Below are positions 34,110 through 43,074 of a stretch of DNA of 64,000 bases, one piece after another. Both the position numbers and the translations under genes were made by a program. The notes under the pieces are model-generated. The model was not told the DNA's origin and searched no databases. It saw nothing but the letters and a program-made list of their open reading frames with translations. The DNA comes from Pseudomonas khavaziana. Its GTDB lineage: Bacteria > Pseudomonadota > Gammaproteobacteria > Pseudomonadales > Pseudomonadaceae. The DNA is taken from NCBI RefSeq assembly GCF_019145205.1, contig NZ_JAHSTT010000006.1, forward strand, positions 124,001 through 188,000. The letters run 5' to 3'. The stretch's first letter is position 1. Each line of letters starts with the position of its first letter.

Positions 34110-35459
34110 TCATCGGGTTTCTCCTTTGAGGCTGACCTGGGCGGCATCCAACAGCACCAGTACGGCGTACTGGCGGCCCTTGGGCTCGACACGCAGGCGC
34201 TGTTTCCACTGGCCGACATCGGTGCTGTGGTAATTGGCGATCACTGCGATAAAACGGGTGTCTTCATCCAGGGCGCGCAGGTCGATGAACTTGAATTGGC
34301 CGGGGTTGAGCAGGTAGTCGTCGGCGCGAATGTAGGTGCTGCCCAGGGCTTTTTTCAGGTCGTCGGCCATGGCTTGTGGGCTGGCGTTGACCAGCAGCGA
34401 GTCGTCGGTCAACTGCAAGACCTTGAAGGCAATGGGCGTGGCAACATGCGCCAGCGCCGGGTTGCCCCAGGGCGTGGTGAGGCTGACGCCTTGGGCGTCG
34501 TAGTCGCCCAACAGCGCGTCTTCGATAGGCGACATCGGCACGATGGTTGCTGGCTCCTCGCTCAGTGGCGACTGGGCCGGCACGCTTTCGTAAAGGTGGT
34601 TGAGCAGGGTTTGCACCTTGTCCGTCAGCGCCTGCGGGCTGGTTGCCTGCACGTTGAGGGTGTAGGGCGAGCGGCTCGCGTCTTCATCCAGTGCCGTGCC
34701 GGTGCTGATCAGGCGTGGGTTGACGTCGTCGCTGGCGTACAGGCTCAGGGAGTAGCGGCTGGGCTGATCGTCGGGGCCGCCGACCGGGATCGACGGCGTC
34801 CAGATCACCTGGCCGATCTTGCCGAGCATGGTGCAGCCGCCGAGGGTCAGGCAGGCCAGCAACAGGGTGCCCAGACGCAGGTTGCTGAATAGGCTGACGC
34901 TGCGCTTGTGTGCAGGCGCGCGAATATCCGCCAGCGCTTCGGGCGGCGGCGCCTTATGCATCGCTTGCAGCGGATCGCCTTGCTCGGTTAAATCCACCGG
35001 CCGGCAAAGACGCTCGAACTCCGGGCAGGTGGCAGCTCGCTTATCCACCTGTGGCCGACTCGGCAGGTCTTGCTGGTGCCACACGTGCATGCCCTCAGGA
35101 TGCTCGCCGAGCAGCTCATCGAGCGAATGCTGCCCTGGGGCGTGCTCACCCAATTGCACCGCAACCTGATACGCACCAATCTGCAACCGATCACCGTCGT
35201 TGAGGCTGATCGCAACGTGCCGCTCAAGCGGCAGATCGTGGCCGTTGACGTAGGTTCTACCGCTGCGGTCGATCACGCAGAAGCGCCCTTCGATGACGCG
35301 GATGTCGCAGTGGTTGGGGCGTACACTGTTGTGGCGATCCTCCAGGCGCCAGTCCTCCGCGGCACTGCCGATGCTGCCGCCCTGGGGGCCAAATCGGTGA
35401 AGGGGCAAATACCCGTGCAGCAACTGCGCAGGATTGTTGATAACCAGGGTCAGCTTCAT
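34110..35459 (-). CDS. FHA domain-TssJ fusion protein of the T6SS
   Basis: 449 residues combining two usually separate components. Residues about 1-105 are an FHA phosphothreonine-binding domain (GSIGSAAEDWRLEDRHNSVR, NGHDLPLERHVAISLNDGDR). After a linker comes a basic-hydrophobic segment LFSNLRLGTLLLACLTLGGC with Cys209 in lipobox context, then a TssJ-like beta-sandwich (SRYSLSLYASDDVNPRLIST, VGQWKQRLRV). The frame is uninterrupted. Either one membrane protein with cytoplasmic FHA and periplasmic TssJ, or an internal start such as M167 makes a separate lipoprotein. Its 5' end overlaps tssG by four bases. Clear operon position in place of tagH and tssJ. Confidence 0.85.
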   Translation of the reverse strand: MKLTLVINNPAQLLHGYLPLHRFGPQGGSIGSAAEDWRLEDRHNSVRPNHCDIRVIEGRFCVIDRSGRTYVNGHDLPLERHVAISLNDGDRLQIGAYQVAVQLGEHAPGQHSLDELLGEHPEGMHVWHQQDLPSRPQVDKRAATCPEFERLCRPVDLTEQGDPLQAMHKAPPPEALADIRAPAHKRSVSLFSNLRLGTLLLACLTLGGCTMLGKIGQVIWTPSIPVGGPDDQPSRYSLSLYASDDVNPRLISTGTALDEDASRSPYTLNVQATSPQALTDKVQTLLNHLYESVPAQSPLSEEPATIVPMSPIEDALLGDYDAQGVSLTTPWGNPALAHVATPIAFKVLQLTDDSLLVNASPQAMADDLKKALGSTYIRADDYLLNPGQFKFIDLRALDEDTRFIAVIANYHSTDVGQWKQRLRVEPKGRQYAVLVLLDAAQVSLKGETR

Positions 35460-36478
35460 GCGCGCCCCCGAATCCGCACCACAGCGGGATGACGGTGTTC
35501 TTGATGTTCGATAAAACTGGTCCAGCCCAGGTGGGTGCCGCTGGCGCCTTGCAGATTGAACGGCGGTACATCTTCTTCGCGCAGCCCCAGTTCCAGGTCG
35601 TAGGCGGTGGCATCGCGCAGCAGAAAATCCATCAATTGGCGCAATCGCCCGAACTGATCGCCGCTGGGCAAAAACTGCCGAAATCGCGTCTGGGTCAGGT
35701 TGGGAATCACCAGGGTGAACTTGCTGGCGCGGGTCTTGCTGCGGTCGCCCACCACGAAATCATTGCCAAGAACACCGTTGGCCTTGCCCAGTGACAGGCG
35801 CTGGCGTTGATCCAAACTCACCGAGCGCGCCTCGAACTCACGGATGTGTACGCCGTGCAGGTCGAAGCAGTGTTCAACGATGCCGGACACCACCGAGGGC
35901 GAGCGGCTGCGGTTGGCGATCAACCCGGCAAAGCTCAGCAGGCGACCCCATGGCAACGGCGTCGCACCGCGCAGGTCGTTGTCGTTGAGTCCGACCATGG
36001 AGAATACGTAGCGCGAAAAGCGGTCGCTGGCTTCGGCCTGAAAGCGAATGTAGTAGCGGTACTTGCGCCAGCTGGTGTGCAGCAGGGTAAGCAAGCGATG
36101 ATTGAAAAAGTCCATGAACGCCGGGCGAATTCCGCGCTCCTGGGCCTGCTCATAGGCCAGGCGATCCAGATAATAGCCGGGCAGTGGCGAGTCGGTACCG
36201 TGCAGGCCAAAGAAGCTGGTCTGCAGGCGATAGCGCACCTCTTCGCGGTTTTCCTCAATGCGTGCCGCCTCGACCACGTCGGAGGCTGGAAAGCCCAACC
36301 CTGCATGGCTTTGCAGGCGCACACGGCGGCGCGTCGCCGCACTCAAGGGCTGCGCCTCCAGGTCATCGCCGTGCAAAGCGTGCAGATGCTCCAGCAGACG
36401 GTGAAACGAGTAGTTCCGCGCGTCGGCCAGCAGCACATCGGCTAGATCACGGGTTGTCTGCCGGTCAACAGTGGCCAT
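35456..36478 (-). CDS. tssG: T6SS baseplate protein TssG
   Basis: 340 residues from ATG 36478 (a GTG three codons upstream is less likely). Signatures: YSFHRLLEHLHALHG, TSFFGLHGTDSPLPGYYLDR, FMDFFNHRLLTLLHTSWRKY, and LGWTSFI near the C-terminus. Two TssG with one TssF form the wedge complex. Start lies within the last codons of tssF; its stop overlaps the FHA-TssJ start (ATGA). Confidence 0.95.
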   Translation of the reverse strand: MATVDRQTTRDLADVLLADARNYSFHRLLEHLHALHGDDLEAQPLSAATRRRVRLQSHAGLGFPASDVVEAARIEENREEVRYRLQTSFFGLHGTDSPLPGYYLDRLAYEQAQERGIRPAFMDFFNHRLLTLLHTSWRKYRYYIRFQAEASDRFSRYVFSMVGLNDNDLRGATPLPWGRLLSFAGLIANRSRSPSVVSGIVEHCFDLHGVHIREFEARSVSLDQRQRLSLGKANGVLGNDFVVGDRSKTRASKFTLVIPNLTQTRFRQFLPSGDQFGRLRQLMDFLLRDATAYDLELGLREEDVPPFNLQGASGTHLGWTSFIEHQEHRHPAVVRIRGRA

Positions 36479-38208
36479 TCGTAGCACTCGTTGTTAGTGG
36501 TATTGATCACTTCCAGGCGGTGGAAGGAGTTGATGCTCGCGTAGAGGGCGAAGAAGTGCGAAAGCACACTGGCGAACAGGTACAGCTCGCCTTCGCAGAG
36601 AAAGGCGGTCTGGTCCAGTTGCAGGCGGGTCTGTACGCCACGTACCGGCTGGCCCTTCATCAGCCAGTCGATGGGGGTGGTCACGGCATTCTGGATACCG
36701 TTGAGGCGCTTGCGCGTGGCACGGGCCTGTTGCAGGTCGTGCAGGGCGGCGAAGTCATAGGCGCGGATCACCGCCTTGAGCGGCTCGGCCGACAGCAACG
36801 ACAGGTAGTTCAGCGACAGGTTGGAAATCAGCGTCCAGTGCAGGCTGGCATCCAGCACCGGCCGGTAGCTTCGGGTCGGTGCGATCAGGTTGGTGTAGGT
36901 GGCAAACGACGGCGTGACTTCGGTGGACAGCGATACATCTCCCACGCCCAGCAACTGCGGTAAATCTCGGTTGCTGCAAGTCAACTCGATGGATGCTGCT
37001 TCATGCTCGCCGATGTACAGGCTTTCATCGCCGCGCACGAAAGCGATGCGATGACGCAAGCCCTCGCGGCCATGGGAATCTTCGATATGCGTACGGAAAT
37101 ACAGTGCCGTGCGGCCCCGCGCGTGTTCGATCTCGTGCTGGAACGACTCGAATGGAGTAAAGCGCCGCAACGGATCGCCCTTGCGTTCCTTGTCCGCGGC
37201 GTCCCAACCGGCCACTTGGTCGACGCTGAAAATCTCGTAGGCTTCGGGGCGGTTGCCGCTGGGGCTGATACGCCGTTCCAGGCTGCGTCCGTCCAGCGCA
37301 ATCGGATTCGCGTCGTGACGAAACAGGTTGACCGCCGGCGCGCAGTACAGGTGCAGGTCACTGGTACGCAGGCGGATATCAGGCGGCATGGGCCGGCTGA
37401 ACTGAAATTCAAAGCGTAGGCTGGTGGTGCTGATCGCCGGCCAGACGCGCGCCAGCTGGGTCAGGCTGAAAAAGTGAAAACGCTGCGGGAACACAAAATA
37501 CTCCTGCAGGATCCGGTAGCCATCGAACACATTGCGCGGGTAGGGCAGGAGGGCTTCTTCAGCAGTGAAACCGGGAAAGCCGATAGCCTTGGCTGGCAGG
37601 CGATAGCTTTGCTTATCAATGTGCAACGTGACGCTGTCCAAGTAGTGGGCGAGCCACAGGTACAACGTCATGGCGGTGGCGTTATCTCCACCCAGATGAA
37701 AATCCAGCTGGTCGCAGGCCATGCTGGTCAGCGGTTGCTCGGTCAAAACCTTGAGGTCGATGCGCATCACCGAGGCCTCGCGGCTGTGGGCATCGCTGAC
37801 TTCCTGCAATGCCAATGGGTACAGGTTGACGTCAGTGCAGGTACGAAACTGGCAGGAGATGCCATCCATCGGTTTGGCAAACAGCGGCGTGCCTTTTGGG
37901 ATCACCTGGCGCTGGCTGATCGCATCCGGCAACGGTGTAAAACGGATGATGGTCGCGCTGGGCAGGGGCCGCAGGTAATTGGGCCAGAGCATCTGTAGCA
38001 GCGGATGGGTCAGCTCCGGCAAATCGTCGTCGATCTTCAGGCCCAGCTTGGCGGTGAGGAAGGCAAAGCCTTCCAGCAGCCGCTCCACGTCCGGGTCGCC
38101 GGCCTGATCACCGAGAAATTGCGCCAGTTGCGGGTTGTCCTCGGCAAACTCGCGGCCGAGTTCGCGCAGGTAGCGCAGCTCCTCGGCAAAGCGTTGTTTC
38201 AAGTCCAT
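36442..38208 (-). CDS. tssF: T6SS baseplate protein TssF
   Basis: 588 residues, the normal length. Begins DLKQRFAEELRYLRELGREF and continues with GFAFLTAKLGLKIDDDLPEL and LLQMLWPNYLRPLPS, the classic TssF N-terminus. C-terminal segment SHFFALYASINSFHRLEV is also conserved. Starts seven bases after tssE and overlaps tssG, consistent with one structural operon. Confidence 0.96.
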   Translation of the reverse strand: MDLKQRFAEELRYLRELGREFAEDNPQLAQFLGDQAGDPDVERLLEGFAFLTAKLGLKIDDDLPELTHPLLQMLWPNYLRPLPSATIIRFTPLPDAISQRQVIPKGTPLFAKPMDGISCQFRTCTDVNLYPLALQEVSDAHSREASVMRIDLKVLTEQPLTSMACDQLDFHLGGDNATAMTLYLWLAHYLDSVTLHIDKQSYRLPAKAIGFPGFTAEEALLPYPRNVFDGYRILQEYFVFPQRFHFFSLTQLARVWPAISTTSLRFEFQFSRPMPPDIRLRTSDLHLYCAPAVNLFRHDANPIALDGRSLERRISPSGNRPEAYEIFSVDQVAGWDAADKERKGDPLRRFTPFESFQHEIEHARGRTALYFRTHIEDSHGREGLRHRIAFVRGDESLYIGEHEAASIELTCSNRDLPQLLGVGDVSLSTEVTPSFATYTNLIAPTRSYRPVLDASLHWTLISNLSLNYLSLLSAEPLKAVIRAYDFAALHDLQQARATRKRLNGIQNAVTTPIDWLMKGQPVRGVQTRLQLDQTAFLCEGELYLFASVLSHFFALYASINSFHRLEVINTTNNECYEWPLLTGRQPVI

Positions 38209-38215
38209 TGCATCC

Positions 38216-38629
38216 TCATCTCACGCGGGTGTAGCCGTCGCGGCCGTGCATGGCCACCTCGATCTGCACCTGTTCTTCCTTGTGGTTGACCTGCACCTGG
38301 CAATCCAAGTGAAAGTTCAGCTCCAGCGGCAGGTCCGGGTCGGGCTGAAAGCGCACGCCCGTGACCTTGATGCGCGGTTCAAAGGCTTCCACCGAACGCC
38401 GGATATCGGCGCTGATGGCTACCACCAGGTCACTGCTGGCCTGGGTGACGCCGTTGAAATCGCGCAGGCCCAGCTCAGGGCTGCTTTGCGAGCAGCCCTG
38501 GCGTGAGTTGAGCACCTGTTCCAAGTGGCGTTTGATCGCCTCGACACGCTGGCGTGCCTGTTCATCCGCGCTGCCAGGGCGGTAGCGCGGTGTGTCGGGC
38601 TCCAGGCGTTCGAACAGGCTGGCGCCCAC
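38216..38629 (-). CDS. tssE: T6SS baseplate protein TssE (gp25-like)
   Basis: 137 residues. Contains SLFERLEPDTPRYRP, HLEQVLNSRQGCSQSSPELGL and GLRDFNG, and ends with the gp25/LysM-type strand pattern (FHLDCQVQVNHKEEQVQIEV). Nucleates the sheath on the baseplate. Starts on the base before the tssC stop region, translationally coupled. Confidence 0.95.
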   Translation of the reverse strand: MGASLFERLEPDTPRYRPGSADEQARQRVEAIKRHLEQVLNSRQGCSQSSPELGLRDFNGVTQASSDLVVAISADIRRSVEAFEPRIKVTGVRFQPDPDLPLELNFHLDCQVQVNHKEEQVQIEVAMHGRDGYTRVR

Positions 38630-40108
38630 TTACTGGGTGTCCAGCCGACCGACCAGGGAGATCTCGAAGTTGGCGCCCATGTACTTGAAGTGCGGGCGCA
38701 CCGCCAACGACACTTGGTACCAGCCTGGATTGCCGTCAACGTCCTGCACTACGACTTTTGCGGCGCGCAAGGGGCGACGGCTGCGCACGTCGGACGAAGG
38801 GTTTTCCTGGTCGGCGATGTATTGTTTGAGCCAGTCGTTCAGCTCGCGCTCCAGGTCCTGGCGTTCCTTCCAACTGCCGATCTGTTCGCGTTGCAACACC
38901 TTGATGTAGTGGGCCAGGCGATTGACGATAAACAGGTACGGCAACTGGGTGCCGAGCTTGTAATTGGTCTGGGCTTCCTGGCCTTCGCGGGTCTTGGGGA
39001 AGTTCTTCGGTTTCTGTACCGAGTTGGCAGAGAAAAACGCCGCGTTGTCACTGTCCTTGCGCATGGTCAGCGGGATAAAACCGGCTTCGGCCAGCTCGAA
39101 TTCCTTGCGGTCGGAGATCAGCACTTCAGTTGGGATCTTGGCCTGCAATTGGCCGAGGGATTCATACAGATGCACCGGCAGGTCATCCACCGCGCCGCCG
39201 GATTGCGGGCCGATGATGTTCGGGCACCAGCGGTAGCGGGCGAAGCTGTCGGTGATGCGCGAAGCCATCAGGAACGCGGTGTTGCCCCACAGATAGTTAT
39301 CGTGATTGCCGTCGACGGTTTCGTCGTAGCCGAAGCTGCGCGTTGAGTTGTCGTCGGTGCTGTAGGGCGGGCGCAGCAAGAAGCGCGGCAGGGTCAGGGC
39401 CAGGTGGCGGGCGTCTTCGGATTCGCGCAGGCTGCGCCATTTGGTGTGGCGTGGGCCTTCGAAAATGTCGCTGACCTCCTTGAGGTCGGGCAGGCCCTGG
39501 AAGCCTTCGAGGTTGAACAGTTCTGGCCCGGCCGCCGAGACAAACGGCGCATGGGACATGGCGCCGATGGAGGCCACATAGCTGAGCAACTTGATGTCCG
39601 GCGAGCTGGGGCCAAAGGTGTAGTTGCCGACGATGGCGCCCACGGGCTCACCACCGAACTGGCCATAGCCGGCGGTGTAGACGTGCTTGTACAAGCCGCT
39701 GCGGGTGATGTCACCGGCGTTGTCGAAGTCGTCCAGTAGTTCCTCTTTGGTGACGTGCAGCATTTCCAGCTTGATGTTCTCGCGAAAGTCCGTGCGATCC
39801 ACCAGCAGCTTCAGCCCGCGCCAGGCCGATTCCAGTTGCTGGAACTGCGGCTGATGCAGGATTACGTCCATCTGCTTACCCAAGGCTCGGTCGATTTCAG
39901 CAATCATCTGGTCGACGCGGTGCTTGTTGACCGGCTGCTGGTGATCGCCGCTTTGCAGGATTTCGCTGATGAACGCGGCCACGCCTTGGCGGGCGACGGC
40001 ATAGCCTTCCTGGGAGGGGCGGATGGTGGTGTTGGCCAGCAGTTGATCGAGCAACGACGGCGGTTCGTCAGCCACCAATACTTGGGCGGCGGCGCTTTCC
40101 ATAGGCAT
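38630..40108 (-). CDS. tssC: T6SS sheath large subunit TssC (VipB)
   Basis: 492 residues from ATG 40108, with CGGAG about nine bases upstream; a TTG ten codons earlier would extend it into the tssB junction. Typical motifs: AEIDRALGKQMDVILHQPQF, WRGLKLLVDRTDFRENIKLE, GEPVGAIVGNYTFG, DPTRFARYRW-like SFARYRWCPNIIGPQSGGAV. C-terminal DVDGNPGWYQVSLAVRPHFK closes the domain. Forms the contractile sheath with TssB. Confidence 0.96.
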   Translation of the reverse strand: MPMESAAAQVLVADEPPSLLDQLLANTTIRPSQEGYAVARQGVAAFISEILQSGDHQQPVNKHRVDQMIAEIDRALGKQMDVILHQPQFQQLESAWRGLKLLVDRTDFRENIKLEMLHVTKEELLDDFDNAGDITRSGLYKHVYTAGYGQFGGEPVGAIVGNYTFGPSSPDIKLLSYVASIGAMSHAPFVSAAGPELFNLEGFQGLPDLKEVSDIFEGPRHTKWRSLRESEDARHLALTLPRFLLRPPYSTDDNSTRSFGYDETVDGNHDNYLWGNTAFLMASRITDSFARYRWCPNIIGPQSGGAVDDLPVHLYESLGQLQAKIPTEVLISDRKEFELAEAGFIPLTMRKDSDNAAFFSANSVQKPKNFPKTREGQEAQTNYKLGTQLPYLFIVNRLAHYIKVLQREQIGSWKERQDLERELNDWLKQYIADQENPSSDVRSRRPLRAAKVVVQDVDGNPGWYQVSLAVRPHFKYMGANFEISLVGRLDTQ

Positions 40109-40139
40109 GGGGAGTACTCCGTTGAGAAGGGCGTTCAAG

Positions 40140-40643
40140 TCAGTTGTTGGGCGCGTCGAGCACCAGGTTCAGCTCACTGGCCAGGCGTTGACGGGCGGTT
40201 TCATCAGTCAGCAGGTTTTGCAGATGTTTACGAAAGGCCGGGACATTGCCCATCGGACCCTTGAGCGCAACTAAGGCTTCGCGCAGTTCCAGCAACTTGT
40301 TCAACTCCGGTACTTGGCGGGCGACTGCATCGGGGCCGAAGTCATTGATGTTTTTGAATTGAAGTTGCACATTCAAGTGGGTGTCTTGGTCGTTATTCAG
40401 AACAGACGGCACCGCCATGTCCAGAGCAACTTCGGCTTTGGTGAGGACTTCATTGAAGGTGTCCTTATCTATTCGAACGGATTGCCGGTCTTCAAGGGCG
40501 GTTAGTTCACCGTGGCCTTTGAAGTCGCCGGTAACCAACAGCTTCAGGGGAAGCTCTACTTCTGCTTGTTGATCGCCTGTGGCTGGGACGTACTTGATGT
40601 TGACGCGTTCTTTGGGGGCGACAGAACCATGAGTTTTCGACAT
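40140..40643 (-). CDS. tssB: T6SS sheath small subunit TssB (VipA)
   Basis: 167 residues. Starts SKTHGSVAPKERVNIKYVPA, then ELPLKLLVTGDFKGHGE and NLNVQL-like LNVQLQFKNINDFGPDAVAR, the TssB signatures. First gene of the minus-strand structural operon, with a 335-bp divergent promoter region upstream shared with vasI. ATG at 40643 is preceded by AAGGAT. Confidence 0.96.
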   Translation of the reverse strand: MSKTHGSVAPKERVNIKYVPATGDQQAEVELPLKLLVTGDFKGHGELTALEDRQSVRIDKDTFNEVLTKAEVALDMAVPSVLNNDQDTHLNVQLQFKNINDFGPDAVARQVPELNKLLELREALVALKGPMGNVPAFRKHLQNLLTDETARQRLASELNLVLDAPNN

Positions 40644-40978
40644 GGGAAAAATCCTTTTCGTAAGGTCGGCGTATTAGAACCAGCTGTTGCAAGGTTTGTC
40701 TTGTAGGACGATATGGACGCGATTCGTGGGCTTTGGATGTAGGAAAAAGCATTCTGATAAGAGTTTCTAAATTTCCTACGCTTGCCGTGGAACTATCTGA
40801 AAGATGCCTCTTTTTATTCTCGATTTGGCTATGTGTTGCTCGTCTTTTACTTGCCTATCCATTGAGGGCGGGTGACGCTTTGCAAGTTAATAAATTTAAC
40901 TTTCGGTCTAAGCCATGTGAGTTCGAAAGTTGAAAAATATCCGGTTTGGATTCGACGAGGCATATTCAGGAGGCGTTG
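40644..40978. promoter_or_regulatory. 335-bp AT-rich divergent promoter region between tssB and vasI
   Basis: Separates the two arms of the T6SS locus, so both operons must start here. It is markedly AT-rich compared with flanking genes, which would suit silencing by an H-NS-like (MvaT) protein. I looked for a sigma-54 -24/-12 motif on both strands and found no good match. A perfect inverted repeat lies at 40884-40902. The short open frames here lack recognisable products. Confidence 0.6.
40884..40902. promoter_or_regulatory. Perfect inverted repeat AAGTTAA-N5-TTAACTT
   Basis: Seven-base arms around TAAAT, 77 bp upstream of the vasI start and inside the T6SS divergent promoter region. Fits the size of an operator for a dimeric regulator or an AT-rich nucleation site. 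No regulator of this motif is identified. Confidence 0.4.
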
Positions 40979-41641
40979 ATGCGCAACGGATGGCGAGGAT
41001 GGAAATGGGCGCTCTGCCTGACGGTTGTGGCGGTAATGGAGGCGCAGGCAGCGACCCAGGATTGCCCTGCCATCGTCTCGCCCTTGAAGCGCCTGGAATG
41101 CTTTGATCTGGCGGCTGGCACGCCCATTCATCAGCCACCTGCGCCGCCACGTGCCCTGGGCCGGGTGTTGCCGATTGTCGATCTGGTACAACGCAATGAG
41201 GCCAAGCGTCCATCCGAGGATCAGCGTTTTCTGTTGTCGTCATTCCCGGAGCCGGACAACAACCAGCAACAGCGGCTGGTGATCTCAGCCCCAGCGTTGG
41301 GCGCGCTACCGCCTCGGCCTTACCTGGCCATCAGTTGCGAATCGAAAATCTCGCGCCTGCAACTGGTGCTGGATGAACCGGCCAAGCCCAACAAGATTCG
41401 CATCCAACTGTTCAAGGATGAGCGCCCGGTCTCCGCGGCCTATCAGTGGCAGGTGCTGGACGACGCGGGCCTGGTGGTCGATGCCGGGCGCGGGCTGCAG
41501 GCGATTGCCTTGCTCCGCAATATGGGCGGCGGCCAGCGTCTACGACTGGAGAGCGACTATCCGCGGCTGCACGGCCTGGTCTTCGACGCTGAAGGGCTGG
41601 GTGAGCTGATCGAGCAGGAGCGCCAAGTATGTCGCTGGTAA
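40979..41641 (+). CDS. tagO: VasI/TagO-family T6SS-associated periplasmic protein
   Basis: 220 residues from ATG 40979, with CAGGAGG six bases upstream. Signal peptide (WKWALCLTVVAVMEAQA) and a mature part with CPAIVSPLKRLECFD, then SCESKISRLQLVLD and IRIQLFKDERPVSAAYQWQV, matching VasI/TagO. Unlike many homologues it has an N-terminal short Cys pair. It opens the plus-strand T6SS operon and its last 13 bases overlap tssA. The precise role of the family in T6SS is not settled. Confidence 0.85.
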   Translation: MRNGWRGWKWALCLTVVAVMEAQAATQDCPAIVSPLKRLECFDLAAGTPIHQPPAPPRALGRVLPIVDLVQRNEAKRPSEDQRFLLSSFPEPDNNQQQRLVISAPALGALPPRPYLAISCESKISRLQLVLDEPAKPNKIRIQLFKDERPVSAAYQWQVLDDAGLVVDAGRGLQAIALLRNMGGGQRLRLESDYPRLHGLVFDAEGLGELIEQERQVCRW

Positions 41642-43065
41642 TCGACGTGCCAGCGGACACCGTCAAGTTGCTGCTCACCCCCATCGACCCGGAGCAACCT
41701 GCCGGGCATTTCGATGTAGAGGACGAAACCTACCAGGCCATCGACCAGGAGATGGTCAAGCTTGGTGGCCTGCGTGAAGGCGACATCGACTGGCCGTATA
41801 TCGACGAAGCGTCCCGCCAGTACCTGGCGAACCAGTGCAAGCACTGGCGCGTCGTCGCGCACCTGCAGGTGGTGTGGCTGCGCACCCGGCAATGGGCGCG
41901 CTGGGCCGATGCCCTGAGTTTGTTGGCTGGCATGGTCGAACTGTATTGGGACAGTGCCCACCCCAAGCCCGGCCCCACCGGTTACTTGAACAAGCGCAAG
42001 CAAGTGCAGCGCCTGCTGGGCGACCTGGGGCAGGTGTTGCCGACCCTGCAGCGCAGCAGTTTTGAACCGGCCTACCAAGCCGCGGCGGAACTGGCCCTGG
42101 CCAACCTGCAACGCTGTGTCGAAAGTGCCAAGCTCGACCCGGCCCCGTTGGACGCGTTGCAACGCCAGTTGGACAAATACAGCGAGCCGGTCGTCGCCAC
42201 TGAGCCCGCCCGTGCGGCCACCTCCGACAGTGTGCTGGAGTCAGCCTTTTTCACCAGCCCCAAACCACAAGCGCCGAGCAATGAGCGCGAACAACGCCGC
42301 GCCGTGTTGAACATGGCCGAGCAGATCAACCAACAAGATCCCTATGACCCCACCGGCTACCAACTACGACGCTTCGGCCTGTGGTCGCATTTGCGTACTG
42401 CGCCGCTCATCACCCGCGACCGTCGCACCGAATTGACCGCCGTGCCCAAGGATATCGTCGACGGCTATCAGGACGCGCTGAACCACAACGCCATCGAGCC
42501 GAACCTGCTGCTGCGCATCGAAAAAAGCGTCTGCGCCTCGCCGTACTGGCTGCGCGGCAGTTACCTGGCCGCCGAGGTCGCCTCGCGCCTGGCGATGGAA
42601 GAAGTGGCGGCCGCCATTCGCCAGACCTGCGAGCGGTTTGTCTGCCGTTTGCCGGCCGTGCTGGAGTTGTGTTTCAGCGACGGTACGCCGTTCGTGGATG
42701 CGCAAACCCAGGCCTGGATCACCGGCGCCGACCAGGCGCAAACCACCGGCAGCCCGGTGCAGGAGTACGCCGGCCTGCGCGACGAACTGGCCAGTCAGCT
42801 CAATAGCGAAGGCGTGGAAGTGGTGCTGCTGCGCCTGCAGGAACTGCACGCCACCCAAGACGCCCCGCGCCAGCGCAGCTACGCCACGGTGATTGCCGCC
42901 GACCTGCTGGCATCCCGTGGCCTGTCGTGGCTGGCGGATGACCTGTACGCCAGCGTTGCGCGGTTGATGCGCGAGACCACGGCGCAGGGGTGGGAGCCGG
43001 AGTTGTACCGGAAAGTGGCGCAACCCATCGACGACAGTCATTTGATCAAAGCGGTTAAGGAGTAG
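41629..43065 (+). CDS. tssA: T6SS assembly cap protein TssA
   Basis: 478 residues. ImpA-type N-terminal domain with PIDPEQPAGHFDVEDETYQA and WRVVAHLQVVWLRTRQWARW and YWDSAHPKPG; a middle region rich in Ala/Pro; and a C-terminal VasJ-like helical domain (TYPTGYQLRRFGLW-like DPTGYQLRRFGLWSHLRTAP). This is the long TssA type whose C-terminal region replaces the short ring-forming CTD. Overlaps tagO by 13 bases and leads into tssM nine bases later. Confidence 0.92.
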   Translation: MSLVIDVPADTVKLLLTPIDPEQPAGHFDVEDETYQAIDQEMVKLGGLREGDIDWPYIDEASRQYLANQCKHWRVVAHLQVVWLRTRQWARWADALSLLAGMVELYWDSAHPKPGPTGYLNKRKQVQRLLGDLGQVLPTLQRSSFEPAYQAAAELALANLQRCVESAKLDPAPLDALQRQLDKYSEPVVATEPARAATSDSVLESAFFTSPKPQAPSNEREQRRAVLNMAEQINQQDPYDPTGYQLRRFGLWSHLRTAPLITRDRRTELTAVPKDIVDGYQDALNHNAIEPNLLLRIEKSVCASPYWLRGSYLAAEVASRLAMEEVAAAIRQTCERFVCRLPAVLELCFSDGTPFVDAQTQAWITGADQAQTTGSPVQEYAGLRDELASQLNSEGVEVVLLRLQELHATQDAPRQRSYATVIAADLLASRGLSWLADDLYASVARLMRETTAQGWEPELYRKVAQPIDDSHLIKAVKE

Positions 43066-43074
43066 GAGCGATTT

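Noticed and set aside
40644..40978. Sigma-54 promoter for the T6SS operons
   Set aside because: CTTGCCGTGGAAC near 40780 looked suggestive but does not match the TGGCAC-N5-TTGC spacing on either strand.
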